A stretch of DNA of 64,000 nucleotides from Xanthoparmelia taractica (GCA_033085395.1 JANQBS010000064.1:124001-188000), one strand, 5' to 3'. Shown: positions 10,816 through 23,643, numbered from the stretch's first letter. The notes: a model not told the origin generated them from the letters alone. A program made the numbers and translations.

Positions 10816-11584
10816 ACGACTTTTAGTGGATGGGAGTGGACTAGAACATCCGAGTTGATTTTGAGTGGGTTGTCTCCAGTAGGTTTTTACTTCAACAAAG
10901 GTGGGAACGCTTGCAGTGGAACTTGCCTGAGGAAAATTTGAATGCGGTGACTATGAGCAAAGCCTTACATGCCTACCTTCACTGCTCCCTACTACCGAGC
11001 CTGGCATGCTGTAACAATCTCTTCGAATAAGTTCCCGTCTACAAGTCGCGATGCTTCAGTAGCTTCTCCGCAATACGGCTACATCGATTGGACAAGAGTA
11101 CTTCCGAGTACTGACTGAACGTTGAAAGAATAGATCTCTACTGCTGTTTACCAACGTCTTGATTTCAACCTGATTGGCTCTGGCTGAAATGTGCGGCATG
11201 TCACTTTTGGGTGAATGAACACAGCCAAGATGTTATTCGGGATTGAAAAGGAAAAGGCAAAAAGATCAAAGGCTAAAGGTACTTAGATGGGTTCCGTAAA
11301 AAGCAAACATCCCACGATGCGGATGAACAAGGCCGTCCTCGTCTTGTGTTGTACCTTAGTAAAGTAAAGTAGTACGAGTACAAACAAGCCCTTATCTATG
11401 GTGACGTTAAAGCGGCGTCAAACTAGTCCCAACGAGGTGGGGAATATCTCTGACTCATCACTCTTCAATGGTAAATTAAACTCTTCTGTTGGTTCGCGGC
11501 AATCAATAGCCTTGGCGGTGGAGGAACTCCATATCTGCCACAGACTGTTCTCATGTCGGAGCTGGTCCTCGCCCGGAAATACTC
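10816..11584. other. intergenic, promoter region of the Ssl2/XPB gene
   Basis: No open frame with family resemblance. Its right end must carry the ssl2 promoter and 5' UTR. No TATA element stands out. Confidence 0.5.
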
Positions 11585-14098
11585 ATGGCATCCAAGCGCA
11601 AGGCTTCTACGAGCTCACGGAACTCGAGACCTACCAAGAGATCCGCTTCAGGTGCGGCTACACCTCAGAGTATCGGCAGCAGTGATGAGTACTCAGCCGA
11701 GGGTTCAGAGGCCAGCGAAAGTGAAGCCGAGAACCTCAGCAAGGCCGTCAAGACGTTCTCCGCCGACTCTTTGAAGAGCCGAAGCAAGGAGCAAAGTCGA
11801 ACACTTGATCGTGAAGCCAGGGCCAGCGGGATCAGCAATCTGTCATATTTGAGCCTCAAACCCGATCACGACAATCGCCCGTTATGGGTCGATGCTAAGA
11901 AGGCCAGGATCACTTTGGAGAGTTTCTCTCCTCTGGCCGCCCAGGCCCAAGATTTTCTGACGACGATTGCTGAGCCTCTGTCACGTCCTGAATTTCTCCA
12001 CGAGTATGCCCTCACAGTGCATAGCCTTTATGCCGCTGTATCTGTTGGTCTTGTTCCCCAAGACATCATCAACTTCCTTGACCGTCTGTCAAAAACGCCT
12101 TTGCCCGAGGAGATAAAGAGCTTCATCCTGGGATGCACTCAGGCATTTGGGAAAGTTAAGCTAGTACTCAAACACAACCGATATTTCCTTGAGACGCCTG
12201 ATAACAAGGTCTTGCAAAGGCTCGTGCAGGATGAAGTCATTGGTGCTCAACGAACAGATCAGATAGAAGGCATCATCACAGAGAAGGCTCCGAAGTTGGG
12301 TGGGCTCGTCATTCCTGGCACCAAGGACGCCGCCGGTGTGAAACAGCAACCGAGTTCTCAGCAAGAACTGACAGACGGCGCAGGTGGGGTGGCCAAAGAA
12401 GATGATATCTACATCACTTTACGGGAAGATGACGAGGACGAAGATGACGGCGATGAGAAGCATATCCATTCCGTCGAGATACCAGCAGGAGGCGTCGAGG
12501 CAGTCCAGAAAAGGTGCCTGGACCTCGGTTATCCTGTCCTCGAGGAGTATGACTTCCATAACGACCAAGTCAATCCGAATCTGGACATAGACCTTAAACC
12601 GAATACCACGATCCGTACCTACCAGGAAAAGAGCTTGAGCAAGATGTTCAGTAATGGCCGAGCTCGTAGTGGTATCATTGTGTTACCCTGTGGTGCAGGG
12701 AAGACTCTGGTAGGGATAACCGCGGCCTGTACCATCAGGAAAGGTATTGTGATCCTATGCACAAGCTCAATGTCAGTGGTACAGTGGAGATCGGAGTTTT
12801 TGAAGTGGAGCAATGTATCCCCGAATGACATCGCAATATTCACATCGGATCACAAGGAAAAATTTTCAAAGAGCACTGGCATCATCATTTCCACATATTC
12901 TATGGTTACGCAGACGAGGTCGAGGTCTTATGATGCAGGGAAGATGATGGAATTCATGCAAGAAAGGGAGTGGGGACTCATGATACTCGATGAGGTGCAC
13001 GTCGTCCCAGCGTCTATCTTCAGGAAGGTCACGCATTCCATAGCAACACATTCGAAACTTGGTCTCACCGCGACACTGCTGCGTGAGGACGATAAGATTA
13101 CCGACCTCAATTTCTTGATTGGTCCCAAGCTCTACGAAGCCAACTGGATGGAACTAGCTGATCAAGGACATATTGCAAAGGTACAATGTGCGGAAGTGTG
13201 GTGTCCAATGACGACCGAATTTTACCAGGAATATCTACGAGAAACTTCTCGCAAGAAAGCACTACTGTACATCATGAATCCTCGAAAATTCCAGGCCTGC
13301 CAGTTCCTGATCGACTATCATGAAAAACGCGGAGACAAAGTCATCGTCTTCTCGGACAATGTCTTCGCTCTGAAAGCTTATGCCCTCAAGCTGAAGAAGT
13401 TCTACATCTATGGCGGCACGCCTCAAACCGAACGCCTGCGGGTATTGGAAAACTTCCAACATAGTGAACTTGTCAACACCATCTTCCTGTCGAAGATCGG
13501 AGATACGTCACTCGATCTCCCAGAAGCGACTTGTCTGATTCAGATCTCGTCACATTATGGTTCCCGTCGCCAGGAAGCGCAGCGTCTGGGCCGCATCCTG
13601 CGAGCAAAGCGAAGAAATGACGAGGGTTTCAATGCATTCTTCTATTCGCTGGTCTCCAAAGATACGCAAGAAATGTACTACTCGTCGAAAAGACAGGCTT
13701 TCTTGGTCGACCAAGGCTATGCTTTCAAGGTGATCACGCACCTGCAAGGTATCGAGAATCTGCCCGGTCTCGCATACGCATCACCAGCAGAGAGACGGGA
13801 GCTGTTGCAGGAGGTCATGTTGCAGAACGAGACATCGGCAGACGTGGAAAGGGTGGACGACGATCTCTTCTCGGCACGCTCGGGCGGTAGCAGAGGGAAA
13901 GGTGGCATGGGCGGTAAGAAAGGGGCGAAGCGGACCGCGGGAATGCTCAGTGATCTCAGTGGCGGGCAAGATATGGCGTACATCGAATACAACAAGAGCA
14001 GGAACAAGGAGCTGAAGGGTAAGCATAACCCACTTTTCAAGAAGATGGCGCGGGAGCAACAAAGGCGGAAGCAACAACGGCTGGATGAACATACATAG
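11585..14098 (+). CDS. ssl2: TFIIH 3'-5' DNA helicase, XPB/Rad25/Ssl2
   Basis: An uninterrupted 837-codon gene. The product is the ATPase/translocase of TFIIH, which opens promoter DNA for RNA polymerase II and damaged DNA in nucleotide excision repair. Visible features: a Ser/Lys-rich N-tail, the XPB N-terminal domain (about residues 80-230), a short acidic stretch (DDEDEDDGDEK, about 280), Walker A GAGKTLVGITAA (about 370), the DEVH box in LMILDEVHVVPA (about 468), motif III GLTATLLREDD, and motif VI QRLGRILRAKRR in the second RecA lobe, then a Gly/Lys-rich tail. Length and motif order match fungal Ssl2. The ATG at 11585 is the first in frame, and no introns are needed, unlike most neighbours. 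Confidence 0.97.
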   Translation: MASKRKASTSSRNSRPTKRSASGAATPQSIGSSDEYSAEGSEASESEAENLSKAVKTFSADSLKSRSKEQSRTLDREARASGISNLSYLSLKPDHDNRPLWVDAKKARITLESFSPLAAQAQDFLTTIAEPLSRPEFLHEYALTVHSLYAAVSVGLVPQDIINFLDRLSKTPLPEEIKSFILGCTQAFGKVKLVLKHNRYFLETPDNKVLQRLVQDEVIGAQRTDQIEGIITEKAPKLGGLVIPGTKDAAGVKQQPSSQQELTDGAGGVAKEDDIYITLREDDEDEDDGDEKHIHSVEIPAGGVEAVQKRCLDLGYPVLEEYDFHNDQVNPNLDIDLKPNTTIRTYQEKSLSKMFSNGRARSGIIVLPCGAGKTLVGITAACTIRKGIVILCTSSMSVVQWRSEFLKWSNVSPNDIAIFTSDHKEKFSKSTGIIISTYSMVTQTRSRSYDAGKMMEFMQEREWGLMILDEVHVVPASIFRKVTHSIATHSKLGLTATLLREDDKITDLNFLIGPKLYEANWMELADQGHIAKVQCAEVWCPMTTEFYQEYLRETSRKKALLYIMNPRKFQACQFLIDYHEKRGDKVIVFSDNVFALKAYALKLKKFYIYGGTPQTERLRVLENFQHSELVNTIFLSKIGDTSLDLPEATCLIQISSHYGSRRQEAQRLGRILRAKRRNDEGFNAFFYSLVSKDTQEMYYSSKRQAFLVDQGYAFKVITHLQGIENLPGLAYASPAERRELLQEVMLQNETSADVERVDDDLFSARSGGSRGKGGMGGKKGAKRTAGMLSDLSGGQDMAYIEYNKSRNKELKGKHNPLFKKMAREQQRRKQQRLDEHT

Positions 14099-14952
14099 CG
14101 GTTTTTGGAAGTCGTGAATGGTTTGCATAGCATGGCACAGCAGGGGATCACGCAGCATAGGGTCGCATGGCGTAGCATAGGATAGCATAGCGATGGCATT
14201 TGCAGGAGCACGGTCTTGAGGGAATGATCGGCGGGAAGAGGGAAAAGCCGGTTGCAATGGTATCTTCAATCGACAAAGTGAGTTGCAACATGGTATCTTA
14301 CTGAGTCTAGAGAAAGCAAAGAAAACTGATTCCATCGCGTTTACAAGCACAGCAGCTATCGTCTGTTGTTGGTGTATGAATGTTTCCAAGCAGACCTTAT
14401 GTAGGGTATCGTACGGTAGTACCTTAGATACCTTTAAAGTATCAGAGTACGGAGTACCTAAAGTGGCTTTAGTCGCTAGCTGACCCAAGTCCGCCTCGGT
14501 CATGGAGTATCTTCGAAATCGATTACATGTAACATATATATACCAAACCAACAAACAACAACTGCAGTGAGGAGAGGAGGATCTTGAAAGTAGACGAGTG
14601 AAGTGAAGCACGATCACTCGCTCGTTTCCTTGATGAGAAAAACAGATGATATGATGAAACAAGATACCAGAAACCCGAAATAAGAAACACTGCAAGTGGA
14701 CCACTTGTGTCTGAAGAACTACCATACCTTCTGTTACTCTTTTCACTCATCCGTATCATACAGTCCATTCACGAATCCTCTGTACGTTTATTTGAGCAAA
14801 CCGTCCATTCCCCTCCTGCATTTATGCTTCTCTTCTCGCAATTGCCACAATCCTTCCAATCTCTCATTCATCCCCCCTTTCTTTCCCTCCTGGCAAAGCG
14901 GGCATCCGTCGTAAGGAGCACGGAACCCAAACTCATCAGGCATCATACCACC
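14099..14952. other. intergenic, with short GCATAG repeats
   Basis: Immediately after ssl2 the word GCATAG recurs at 14125, 14155, 14175 and 14185 in a loose array. Long minus-strand open frames here (for example 13781-14746) overlap the end of ssl2 and look like chance. The last 250 bp are C/T-rich, a common fungal promoter composition, ahead of the questin-oxidase-family gene. Confidence 0.5.
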
Positions 14953-16660
14953 ATGTCTACCTCGGCCTCCCAAGTGAAGCTGTCACCGGACCACTCTGGC
15001 GTCTTCCATCTTCCCGGCCTGACCCAAGAATCAGCGGCCAAGGCCTCGGAACTGTTGCAAGAGAACCATGAGAAACACCACATCTTCTTCAATCAACATG
15101 GCTTCCATAGTAAGTCAGCAAGGCGACTTACTTTACCCGCCTTCCTCCCATCACATCAGTAGTCTGTTTTATCATCCTTCTGACGCCACCGTACAGATCA
15201 TATAGCCCATCACATTCTCACTTTGTACGCCCTTGGAGCATCCCCAGAACTGATTCAGACGCACTATGACAGAAATCAGACGTATCAACGAAAAGCTCAA
15301 CCCGTCGATAATGCCATCTTAGAGGAACTACATGACTACGACAAGTTTCACGGTTATCTTGGCAACGAAAGGTACTACCATGATTACCTGGAATATTTCC
15401 GCGGCGAGATTGACAAGAAAGGCTATGCGGAAGTCATCAATGAGTATTGCTTAAAAGGTGATGAGCGGGCCGATGATATGCTGATCCGCTTGCACGCGGG
15501 GTTTCTGCACCCAATGATCCATTTAGGATTCGGTGTCGAGTTCAAGCAGCCAGCAATCATCGCTGAAGCTCTTGCTCAAGCAGCCGTGCATGACTCATGG
15601 ATAGGACCCTTTATGTTGGATGCCGAAAAAGCGGCCGCCTCAAGCGGTAAAGGCAAGTCGATGGTAGGTCTATTGGACGAGGTTCGTGCGGACAAGAAAT
15701 TGAGCTCAGCTGCCGAGTGGGACAATTCAAACAAAATCCGGGATGGCATTCTGGTCCGTGCTCCTGGCGAGATGATCCGGCTCGCGGCAAAATGGAAGGT
15801 TGTGCCCGATGCAATCATTGAGAAGACTGCCGAAATGACAAACGTGCGTTATCCTTCCAGAGCCATGTCTTCTTGATCCGCCCTGCCTTTTCAGTTGCAA
15901 GAAATGTCGCCGGAGTAAATCATTCCCAAGTCATATGTCACAATTCAGGTTTGACAAGAAGACGACTGCTGATTCGACAACTTTCAGGCGGCTGTCTACT
16001 ACACTGGAGGGGCCCAGCATCCACCAAAGCAGATAAAATTCGACTTCTACTACATGCACTGCGTCAACTGCTCTCTTTTCTATGACGCGTTTCTTAAGGA
16101 GGCAACATGGATAAGCGATGAGAACAAGGCCCGTCTTTTGGAATGGAAGGGACGACTCGACCTCTGCATGTACGCCTCCAGAAGATCACCAGAGCCGAGA
16201 ATGGACGTCATCGAAAAATATGAACCCAAGCACCCAGGGTTAGCAAAAGACATTGGTGTAGGAAACGGTTCTTGGGACCCTATTTTTACTCGCGTAATCC
16301 GCCACAACGACGATGGCCACGCCGCCAAACTAGTCAGAGCTCTCGCCCACGGGGAGGATATTTGTGCGGCGTATAGTGTGGACGACCCGCGGTTTAGAAT
16401 CAAGGGCGACATGTGGTTGCAGCTTGGGCATATGGGTAAGCTTCCACAAGATCGATTCTGGATTTGGCTGACCACGCTCCTTAGCGATCGACAGCGTAGA
16501 AGACACTGGAGATGCCTGGGTCAGATCAGCAGGATTTCCGGAAGCTTGGGAGAAGTGAGTCATTTCTGGCTTTCTACTAGTGACCTGGACTGTGGATCTG
16601 ATCGAGCTGCTGACTCTCCGCGACTGCAGATACGAGGACCGTCCCCCGGCACAACTTTGA
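14953..16660 (+). CDS. questin-oxidase-family protein (DUF4243, GedK/AflY-like)
   Basis: Five exons (14953-15109, 15197-15843, 15988-16435, 16485-16554, 16630-16660) give 450 residues with a stop at 16658-16660. The family includes enzymes of anthraquinone ring-opening (GedK in geodin, AflY in aflatoxin synthesis) and many uncharacterised relatives. Family features seen: NHIAHHILTLYALGAS near the N-terminus, NAILEELHDYDKFHGYLGN, LHAGFLHPMIHLGFGVEF (residues about 165-182), and FDFYYMHCVNCSLFY, then a short terminal segment with DAWVRSAGFPEAWE. All introns keep the frame and restore conserved junctions. No polyketide synthase or other biosynthetic gene lies nearby, so this is more likely a lone family member than part of a metabolite cluster. 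The substrate is unknown. Confidence 0.87.
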
Positions 16661-17107
16661 GGCCCACAATCTTTGATGGTGTTTTGATTTTGTATCGTAC
16701 TGCATTATCCAAGAAACACGGATGTATTAAATTACATGTTGGGCAACTAACCAAATTGGATATCTGCTGGTTTGTTCGACTGTATTTGATGCCAAATCAT
16801 AGCTCCCAAAGGCACGATTTCCAGGTCTGTAAAATGTGGACATTAACCAGCAAATGAAGGGTTGATTGAAATGTAACCCCTCAATCTGCTAAGCAACTGT
16901 AGGTATGCACTGAACGTGGGAACATCCCGCGATGTACGTGCGGAGAAGACCTGGAGTCTCTGGAGCTCGCTCGGCGTGGAGCTTCTATCTGGGAGGATAT
17001 TTACAGATTTGATAATCAATCAAGACTGTGGATATCCAACCATCCCCCTTGTCCCGCCGAGCTGTGTCTGGACAGGGCCCGCTGCCTTGGCCACGCTCTA
17101 GAAACCA
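16661..17107. other. intergenic between convergent genes
   Basis: Lies between the 3' ends of the questin-oxidase-family gene and xrn1, so it should contain both 3' UTRs. No coding or repeat signal seen. Confidence 0.6.
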
Positions 17108-20100
17108 TCACCGCTGCTGCACTACCACAGTCGCTCTACTACGTGGCGCCCCTCTCCCTCTTGGAAGGATACCACGATGTGGACCGCCCCTGATCGCCCC
17201 TCGGCCTCCTCTACCACCCCTTCTGCTATCCAGGCTTGCTGGGGGTGGCGTATTTGCATATGATCGTGGCTGGAACGTTGGAGCGTTAGAAAACACGGCG
17301 TCGTTCGCCTCGGCCCTGTCCAGTGTTGCATGGCCGTCTCGATTGGCTTGCTGGGGGCTGGGACCACCCCTTTTGCCAGTCGGCTGTCCACCTCGTCCGC
17401 GAGAGCCATTAGTCTGCGCGGGCGGTTGACTGTGTATTGGAAGTGTTTGCTGTTGCCCATTCTGTCCATCGATATGGCCAAGACCACGTCGACCCCTCGG
17501 AGATCCCCCTCGGGTTCCATTCGATTGTCCGGCCACGGCTCCTCGAAAAGATCCTCGAAGAGGTAATGGTACCTGTGCCGGAACGAGTTGCCCTCGACCG
17601 TCTGGTCCCAGGGGCGCTCCGTATCCGTTGACGCTCAGTTGCTGCGTTTGAGCTTGCGGCCGGTTTTGCTCGCCAGCGCGGGATCCGGCGATCACCTGCC
17701 GATCTGTGAGATTGAGTACGGTATGGACGGGCACGGTAGATCCTCGAAACGGCGAGCATCTGTCTTCCAAAGATGTACCACTCATGAATGTGACATCAAA
17801 GACCACGTCGAGAAGAGTAACCCTTGAGGTCCGAGTCTTTCCAACGACTGTCCCGCGTGTTGCTATCGGCACACGGCCCGAGTCTTGAACATACACCACG
17901 CGATCGCCAAGCGAGAACCGCTGGTGACTCAGTCTTTGCTCGGCATCCGAGGGTTTCAACAGCGCGTTCCGAGGTGCGCCATTGATCTTCTTATTGACAC
18001 CTTTTCCAGGCGGATCCATCTGGAAAGCGCCATCGGCAGCTTGTTCAATCCTGCCGACAACCTCAGAGTCAAGCTGCTCCGCGTCCAAAGGTACCTTCTC
18101 AAAGCTCTTGGATTCGATTTCCCTGAGCCAAGCTCGGATGGCCTTTATCCTATCCTTTGCCTCCGACTGAGGGTAGAAGTCGGTGGCGTCGTAGATGTTG
18201 CCTTGCGGGTTCCGTTGGATTCCGGCGATGAACTCGGGGAACTTCATCATGTACTGTTGTATCAGCTCGATTGCCTTCTCGCTGAATTCCCAGCCGGATG
18301 TCTTTCGCGAGTATCCAAGCACTTTCAATTTCTTCGCTTCGAACTTCAGATTCAGGCCCAGATTGACCCTATTATCACCAAGGACCACTTGGAAAGACGA
18401 CGTAATTTTGCTCAGGACGAGAGGGTTCAGGTCTAGGGTTTTTGCAACGGCGAATGAAGGGGTGTAGTGCGTATGACGGTCGGCATCCTTCACTATCTGG
18501 CGGCCAAATTCAGGGACTTTGGCTGCCACAGTCGAAACCCATAGGTCCGCTTTATTCCCCGTGTGGCCAACAACCTGCAGGGGCCGGCCGTAATTGAACT
18601 CCCCCAGGAAAAAGGCTCTCGACCCTATGGGAAACTCTTCCTCTATTGATAGCGCCGCCTTTTCTAAGAAACGCGGATCCTCGCTGGCCACCTCCTCTAC
18701 CACGGTTTGCGAAGCATAATCTGTCTCTATGCCTTCCATGTGTGCGTACTCCTTGACGGTGGCCCCGTCATCCGTCTTCTTTAAACCTTTCAGGGGGTTG
18801 ACATGGACTAGCGATTGGACTTCCCCAACTATCACCCCCAATCTCTTGCTGTAAATAGACTCGATCCGCTCGGCTTTCTTGTGCCACATCTCGATCTCCT
18901 GAGGGCCGTGGGGTACGGCATTCGGCGGACCCTCGCCATTCTCAGGCATGCTGTAGTTGAACAGTTCGTCGGAGACGCGGATGACTTTGGCTTCAGATAA
19001 GAAGGGGTAGCCAACGTGGACTTTGCGACCAAGCAGAGACTTCGTGGTTTCAATCTTCATCCGCGACTCCGGCTCGAGCAGGGCAACTACCATGCTCTCG
19101 TTTCTGCTCTCCTGCTGGAAAACGTTCACGCCGTGGAAACCAAGATTCCCTGCAAAGGGCAGCGTCTTCAAGCTTGGAAAGCCGGCAAGCGCGGACTCGC
19201 CAAGTTTGGCACCACGCATTAACCCAACATGATAATCCAAACCTTCCATCGTTGGCAGATCGAAGATATTCTCCACGCAATGGCAGTTCGGTATGTCAGG
19301 AAAGATGCCGACAAGAGAAGTAGGGTAGGCGAATTCAACGTCTGGCGAATATGAAAACCTCGATGATACTCCAAACTCGTTGCGGTCCTTTTCGGCCTGC
19401 GATAGCAAATGTTCTTTAGTCTCCATCGCGGGCAATAGTCGGCGCTCATCTATGAAAGGGATTTTGACCACCGCCTCCCACTCCATCTTCTTGCCGTTCA
19501 TGTCCAGTTCAAAGTCGCGAGGATAGAAATCGATGATGGGCGAGCTAGGATTGGTCATAAGATCGTGATAAGGCATTGGTACGATGGATTTGCTTCGATC
19601 AGGTAAGACTCCCATCAGTTGCTGATACGGTCGGAACGGCTGTCCTAGCTGAAATTTAATGTCGGCGTTCAAGCCCAATTTGACATCTAGCGTGTGTCAG
19701 TAGAAGCACTCAAAGGGTGGAGGCAACAAAAACCGAAAGGTTGCTTACCCGAAATCATTGGAGAGTAGTGGTACCCGTAGAACCACGGCCAGGATGCTAC
19801 CCCACGGTAGTAATAGAACAGCACCCACTGCAACCCCTGAACGTAGTTCTCTGTCAATTTGCGCATTTCGAATTCATTTTCCAGGCCCCATTCAAATTTG
19901 CTCTGGTAATATTTGTTTTTCCAAGTCTGAAACTTCTCTTCATATTTCTTGTCCACTTGCTCCTGCGCCTCTTCTGCCGTGATGTCGACTATCTTGGCGT
20001 TGTCGTAGCGTTTGATGACACGAAGCAAAGCGATCGATGCCTCCTCATCCTCCAAATCTTCATCATCTTCGTCCCCTTTAAGTTTGCTTGGAAAGTTGAG

Positions 20101-21629
20101 CTGCAAATACTTCTCACCCTCACCATTCGCCACGCTCTTGCATTGCAAGTGGAGATCTTCAGCAAGCTCTTGAACAAACCTTCTATCTCTGGCGTTCAAG
20201 GTGGGAGGGAGATTGAAAGATGTCTTTGGGGCGGAAGGGCCATTAGTCCGACTGCTGACGTATTTCTTCACTTGCTTGAACAAGTCCTTCTGAGGGCTGG
20301 ACATCGACAAAGGGCCCTTTCTGTTCGTGCGGCCATCTTTCTCCATGACATCCACCTTTCCCATTTGCTTCCCTTTGAACCAACTTTCATCAGCACTCTC
20401 GGACTCAAAAAAGCGATATTCCACATGAGAAAGTTCCTCCAGAAGAAGTGCTAGCCGCGTCATGTTGATGATGCCGCGCTCATTGATGTAACCACCAGCC
20501 TTGGGCAAGACGGTTTTGTACACTTTGAACATGAGAGCCAATGCTCCTTCGTTAATGTGCAGGTTCGGCAGGTTTGGTAGAAAATCATTCCCAACGAAAA
20601 AAGCCATCAAGATAAAGTCGTCAATCACTCGTTCCATGTCAAAAGAAAACTCCAGAACAGATGGTTCCTTTAACTCCTGAAATTCCAGCTCCAGATACTC
20701 TCTGACGATGCACAGGTGCATCAAGTAAAAGTTCTGATGCTCCAGTTCCTTGGACTTCTTTTGGGTCGCTCGACCGAAAGTGACCTCTTCCCGTAGCAAG
20801 CAAAAATGAGGGTCGTGGCTAAGCAGCCCCAACATTATAAGGTCCGCGTCAAGGCCGTACAGACAATGTCTGATGTTAGCATCGTACTCTGGCTGAGCTT
20901 TTGCGAGTCTGATGTATTCCATAATTTTGTGCTCTCCTTCCCCAGGTACTTCGTGCCCTGAAAGTACGATATCGACGCCTTGCCAATCGAGGTCCTCTGA
21001 GATCTTCTTATGGATGAAATATTTGAGTTGTCGTGTGAGCCTGGCCATGAACTCCGTTCCTGTGCGTGTAAGCTCGGTGTCCAAACCGTTGTCCGGCAAT
21101 CGAGATGTGCTTTACCCGGGGTGATGCAGTTGCTATCGAAAGCATCCTCTGCGGGCATTTCGACACCTTCCCTCAATGCCTTCTCCTTCGCTTTTTCGGC
21201 GTCCAAAGCAGTTCTGAACCGGCGAGCTCGCTGCTGGTTCATCTTGGCACGAGGAGCAACGCCATCAATCGCCATGAAGAACAACTTCTTGGGCCGAATC
21301 TTGCCGAACAGATGCTCGATGTAGTTGAAGATAGCGATGAACATCTTCTCCTCGGTCATGCGAAACGTAGGCGAATCTGAATCTTTGTGGGTACAATTGT
21401 GTATGATACCGTTCATATCGAGGTCTCAAGACGTAAATTAGGCGCTGCGACCATGTCCACCTGTGCAGGTCTGCGTAACTTACAGAGGTTGTCAAATTCA
21501 GGTATGCGGTTTTCTGCAATGAGTTGAGAGATTGCTGGATACCTCTCGCTCATCCTGCGCGACATGAGCATTTGATCCTCCTTCCGAGGGACCAGGATGG
21601 TACCATCTGAAGAATTTAGGAACACCCAT
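17108..21629 (-). CDS. xrn1: 5'-3' exoribonuclease Xrn1/Kem1
   Basis: Five exons (21629-21604, 21554-21484, 21424-21116, 21059-19749, 19686-17108) with 49-62 bp introns give 1431 residues. This is the cytoplasmic exonuclease that degrades decapped mRNA. The N-terminus MGVPKFFRWMSERYP is split by intron 1. It is followed by LDMNGIIHNC with the first catalytic Asp, then GEGEHKIMEYIR and CLYGLDADLIMLGLL of the acidic active site (residues up to about 250), and FVGNDFLPNLP. YYYRGVASWPWFYGYHYSPM marks the second conserved domain. The SH3-like and winged domains follow. The C-terminus is Gln/Gly/Arg-rich with RGG-type repeats. It is divergently transcribed from hat2. Confidence 0.97.
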
Positions 21630-22208
21630 CTTGATATCGTGGTAGCGCTGTCGGCGAGGTTATTGTTCGGGTCAGAATGCCAATACTCGCCAGAGATACA
21701 TTTGTGGAGGATCGCAATTCACGGCCTCGTCTACCTCTTGACTGGAAGTGAAGAAAGGGGGTTCGTGAAGTATGAGAGATGGTCGGGTAAAAAAGCTGTT
21801 TACACATCCGTCTGGTGCATGGCGAAACTCAGTACTGTAAAGTAATAGAAGGTAAGGTCGGTAAAATACCTTAGTTACAGACATGCCACTGCCTGCACTA
21901 GGTAAGCACGCACGCCACAATTTCATTCACGCGCGCCGGGAAGCGCGTAACCCTAGAGTATTGATTGCCTTTGTAGGCACTCGATTAGAACCGATCCTAG
22001 AGCAGCATGTCAACCCTGAAGCTGTACTTGGTTGCAACTGAAATGGATATTGAGGCCTAGCTCCCAACTGCTACCCAACAAGAAGGCTTTGGCTAGGAGT
22101 CTGCAGGGTTCTCCTTCACGATGGAGAACGGTGGGGATCACGAGCTCGGCAGTAGAGAGACCATTCCCCTTAGACGTATCTCAGACTGATATCTTGACTG
22201 TAGTGACA
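21630..22208. promoter_or_regulatory. divergent promoter region xrn1 / hat2
   Basis: 579 bp separate the two start codons, so both promoters and 5' UTRs lie here. Repeated short GGTAAG/GTAAAA words occur around 21840-21880. No specific factor site can be named from the sequence. Confidence 0.55.
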
Positions 22209-23643
22209 ATGGATGAAGAGCGAGAAGAGGAGCAAATGGAGGAGAAGATTGTCAATGAAGAATACAAGACTTGGAAAAAGAATGCGCCTTTTCTCTACGA
22301 TCTGATGCTTAGCACTGCTCTTGAATGGCCTACACTCACGACGCAATGGCTGCCAGATAAGCAAGAGTATGTTCGGAAAGTTTGTAGACAACAATCGTCT
22401 TACTCACGGGAGCAGAGTTCCAGAAAAGGATTATGCGACTCATCGACTTCTTATTGGCACACACACATCCAACGAAGCTCAAAACTATCTTCAGATAGCT
22501 CATGTACAACTGCCGAAGCCGGTCACACCCGATGCAGCAGACTACGATGAGGATCGGGAAGAGATCGGTGGGTATGGAGGCGGAGCTTCGAAGAAGTCAC
22601 CAGTCATGGAAGTGAAATTCAATATCGCTCAGAAGATAGACCATCCAGGCGAGGTCAATAAAGCCAGATACCAACCCCAGAACCCAAATATAATCGCCAC
22701 AATGTGCGTGGATGGGAGGGCCATGATATGGGACCGGACCAAACACCCCAGCCAGCCCACGGGGAACATAAGTCCGCAAATGGAGCTCCTGGGTCACGAA
22801 TTAGAAGGCTTCGGACTGAGCTGGAACCCTCACAAAGCGGGACACCTCGCTACCGGGAGTGAAGACCAGACAGTAAGACTATGGTGAGCCCATAGAGCAT
22901 GCCATTGCCTTCGACTTGCTCACCCTCTAGGGATATAACGAAATTTACCACCAGCAATAAAGCTCTTCACGCCGCTCGAACCTATACACACCATACCGCC
23001 ATTGTGAACGACGTCCAGTATCACCCTCTACATGCCTCTCTGATTGGGACGGTCTCCGATGATCTCACCCTCCAGATTCTCGACGTTCGGTCACCCTCGG
23101 CCACATCCTCGGCAACCCAGGCCATTGACGGTCACCAAGACGCCATCAATGCCCTCTCTTTCAACCCAGCTAGCGAATACATCTTGGCCACAGGCTCAGC
23201 AGACAGGTCGATAGGAATATGGGACTTGCGCAATTTGAAATCAAAACTGCATGCTCTCGTCGGTCATAACGACTCGGTTACATCCCTTGCATGGCATCCG
23301 TTCGAAGAAGCCGTTCTCGGAAGCTCGAGCTACGACCGGCGCGTGATATTCTGGGACCTCAGCCGTGTGGGCGAGGAGCAGACGCCTGATGATGCAGAGG
23401 ATGGCCCTCCCGAGCTGTAAGGATATCCAAACTCCTCCGCACTGATTTGAAGGTGAAGCTAATTCACGAAGACTGTTCATGCACGGCGGCCACACAAATC
23501 GCATCGCTGATTTCAGTTGGAACATGAATGACCCGTGGGTGTTATGCAGCGCAGCGGAGGACAATCTGATACAGGTCTGGAAGGTAGCGAATGCGATTGT
23601 GGGAAAGGATGCGGACGACGTGCCTATGGAGGAGTTAGAGTAG
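22209..23643 (+). CDS. hat2: histone acetyltransferase type B subunit 2, RbAp46/48-like WD40 protein
   Basis: Four exons (22209-22366, 22416-22883, 22931-23416, 23472-23643; introns 47-55 bp) give 427 residues. The protein is the histone-binding chaperone of the Hat1 complex, which acetylates new H4. The N-terminal helix KTWKKNAPFLYDLMLSTAL with EWPTLTTQWLP is the RbAp48 signature that grips H4. About seven WD repeats follow, recognisable by TVRLWDI, GSADRSIGIWDLR, SSYDRRVIFWDLS and NLIQVWKV. The acidic loop TPDDAEDGPPE before the last repeat is typical of the family. Splicing was set by repeat continuity. The closest family alternative is Msi1 of CAF-1, but the N-terminus and length favour Hat2. 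Confidence 0.95.

Noticed and set aside
13781..14746. Minus-strand open frame of over 300 codons
   Set aside because: Its first half is antisense to the end of ssl2 and the rest is cysteine- and leucine-rich noise without domain likeness.
19717..20454. Plus-strand open frame of 245 codons
   Set aside because: Entirely antisense to xrn1 exon 4 and shows no family pattern.
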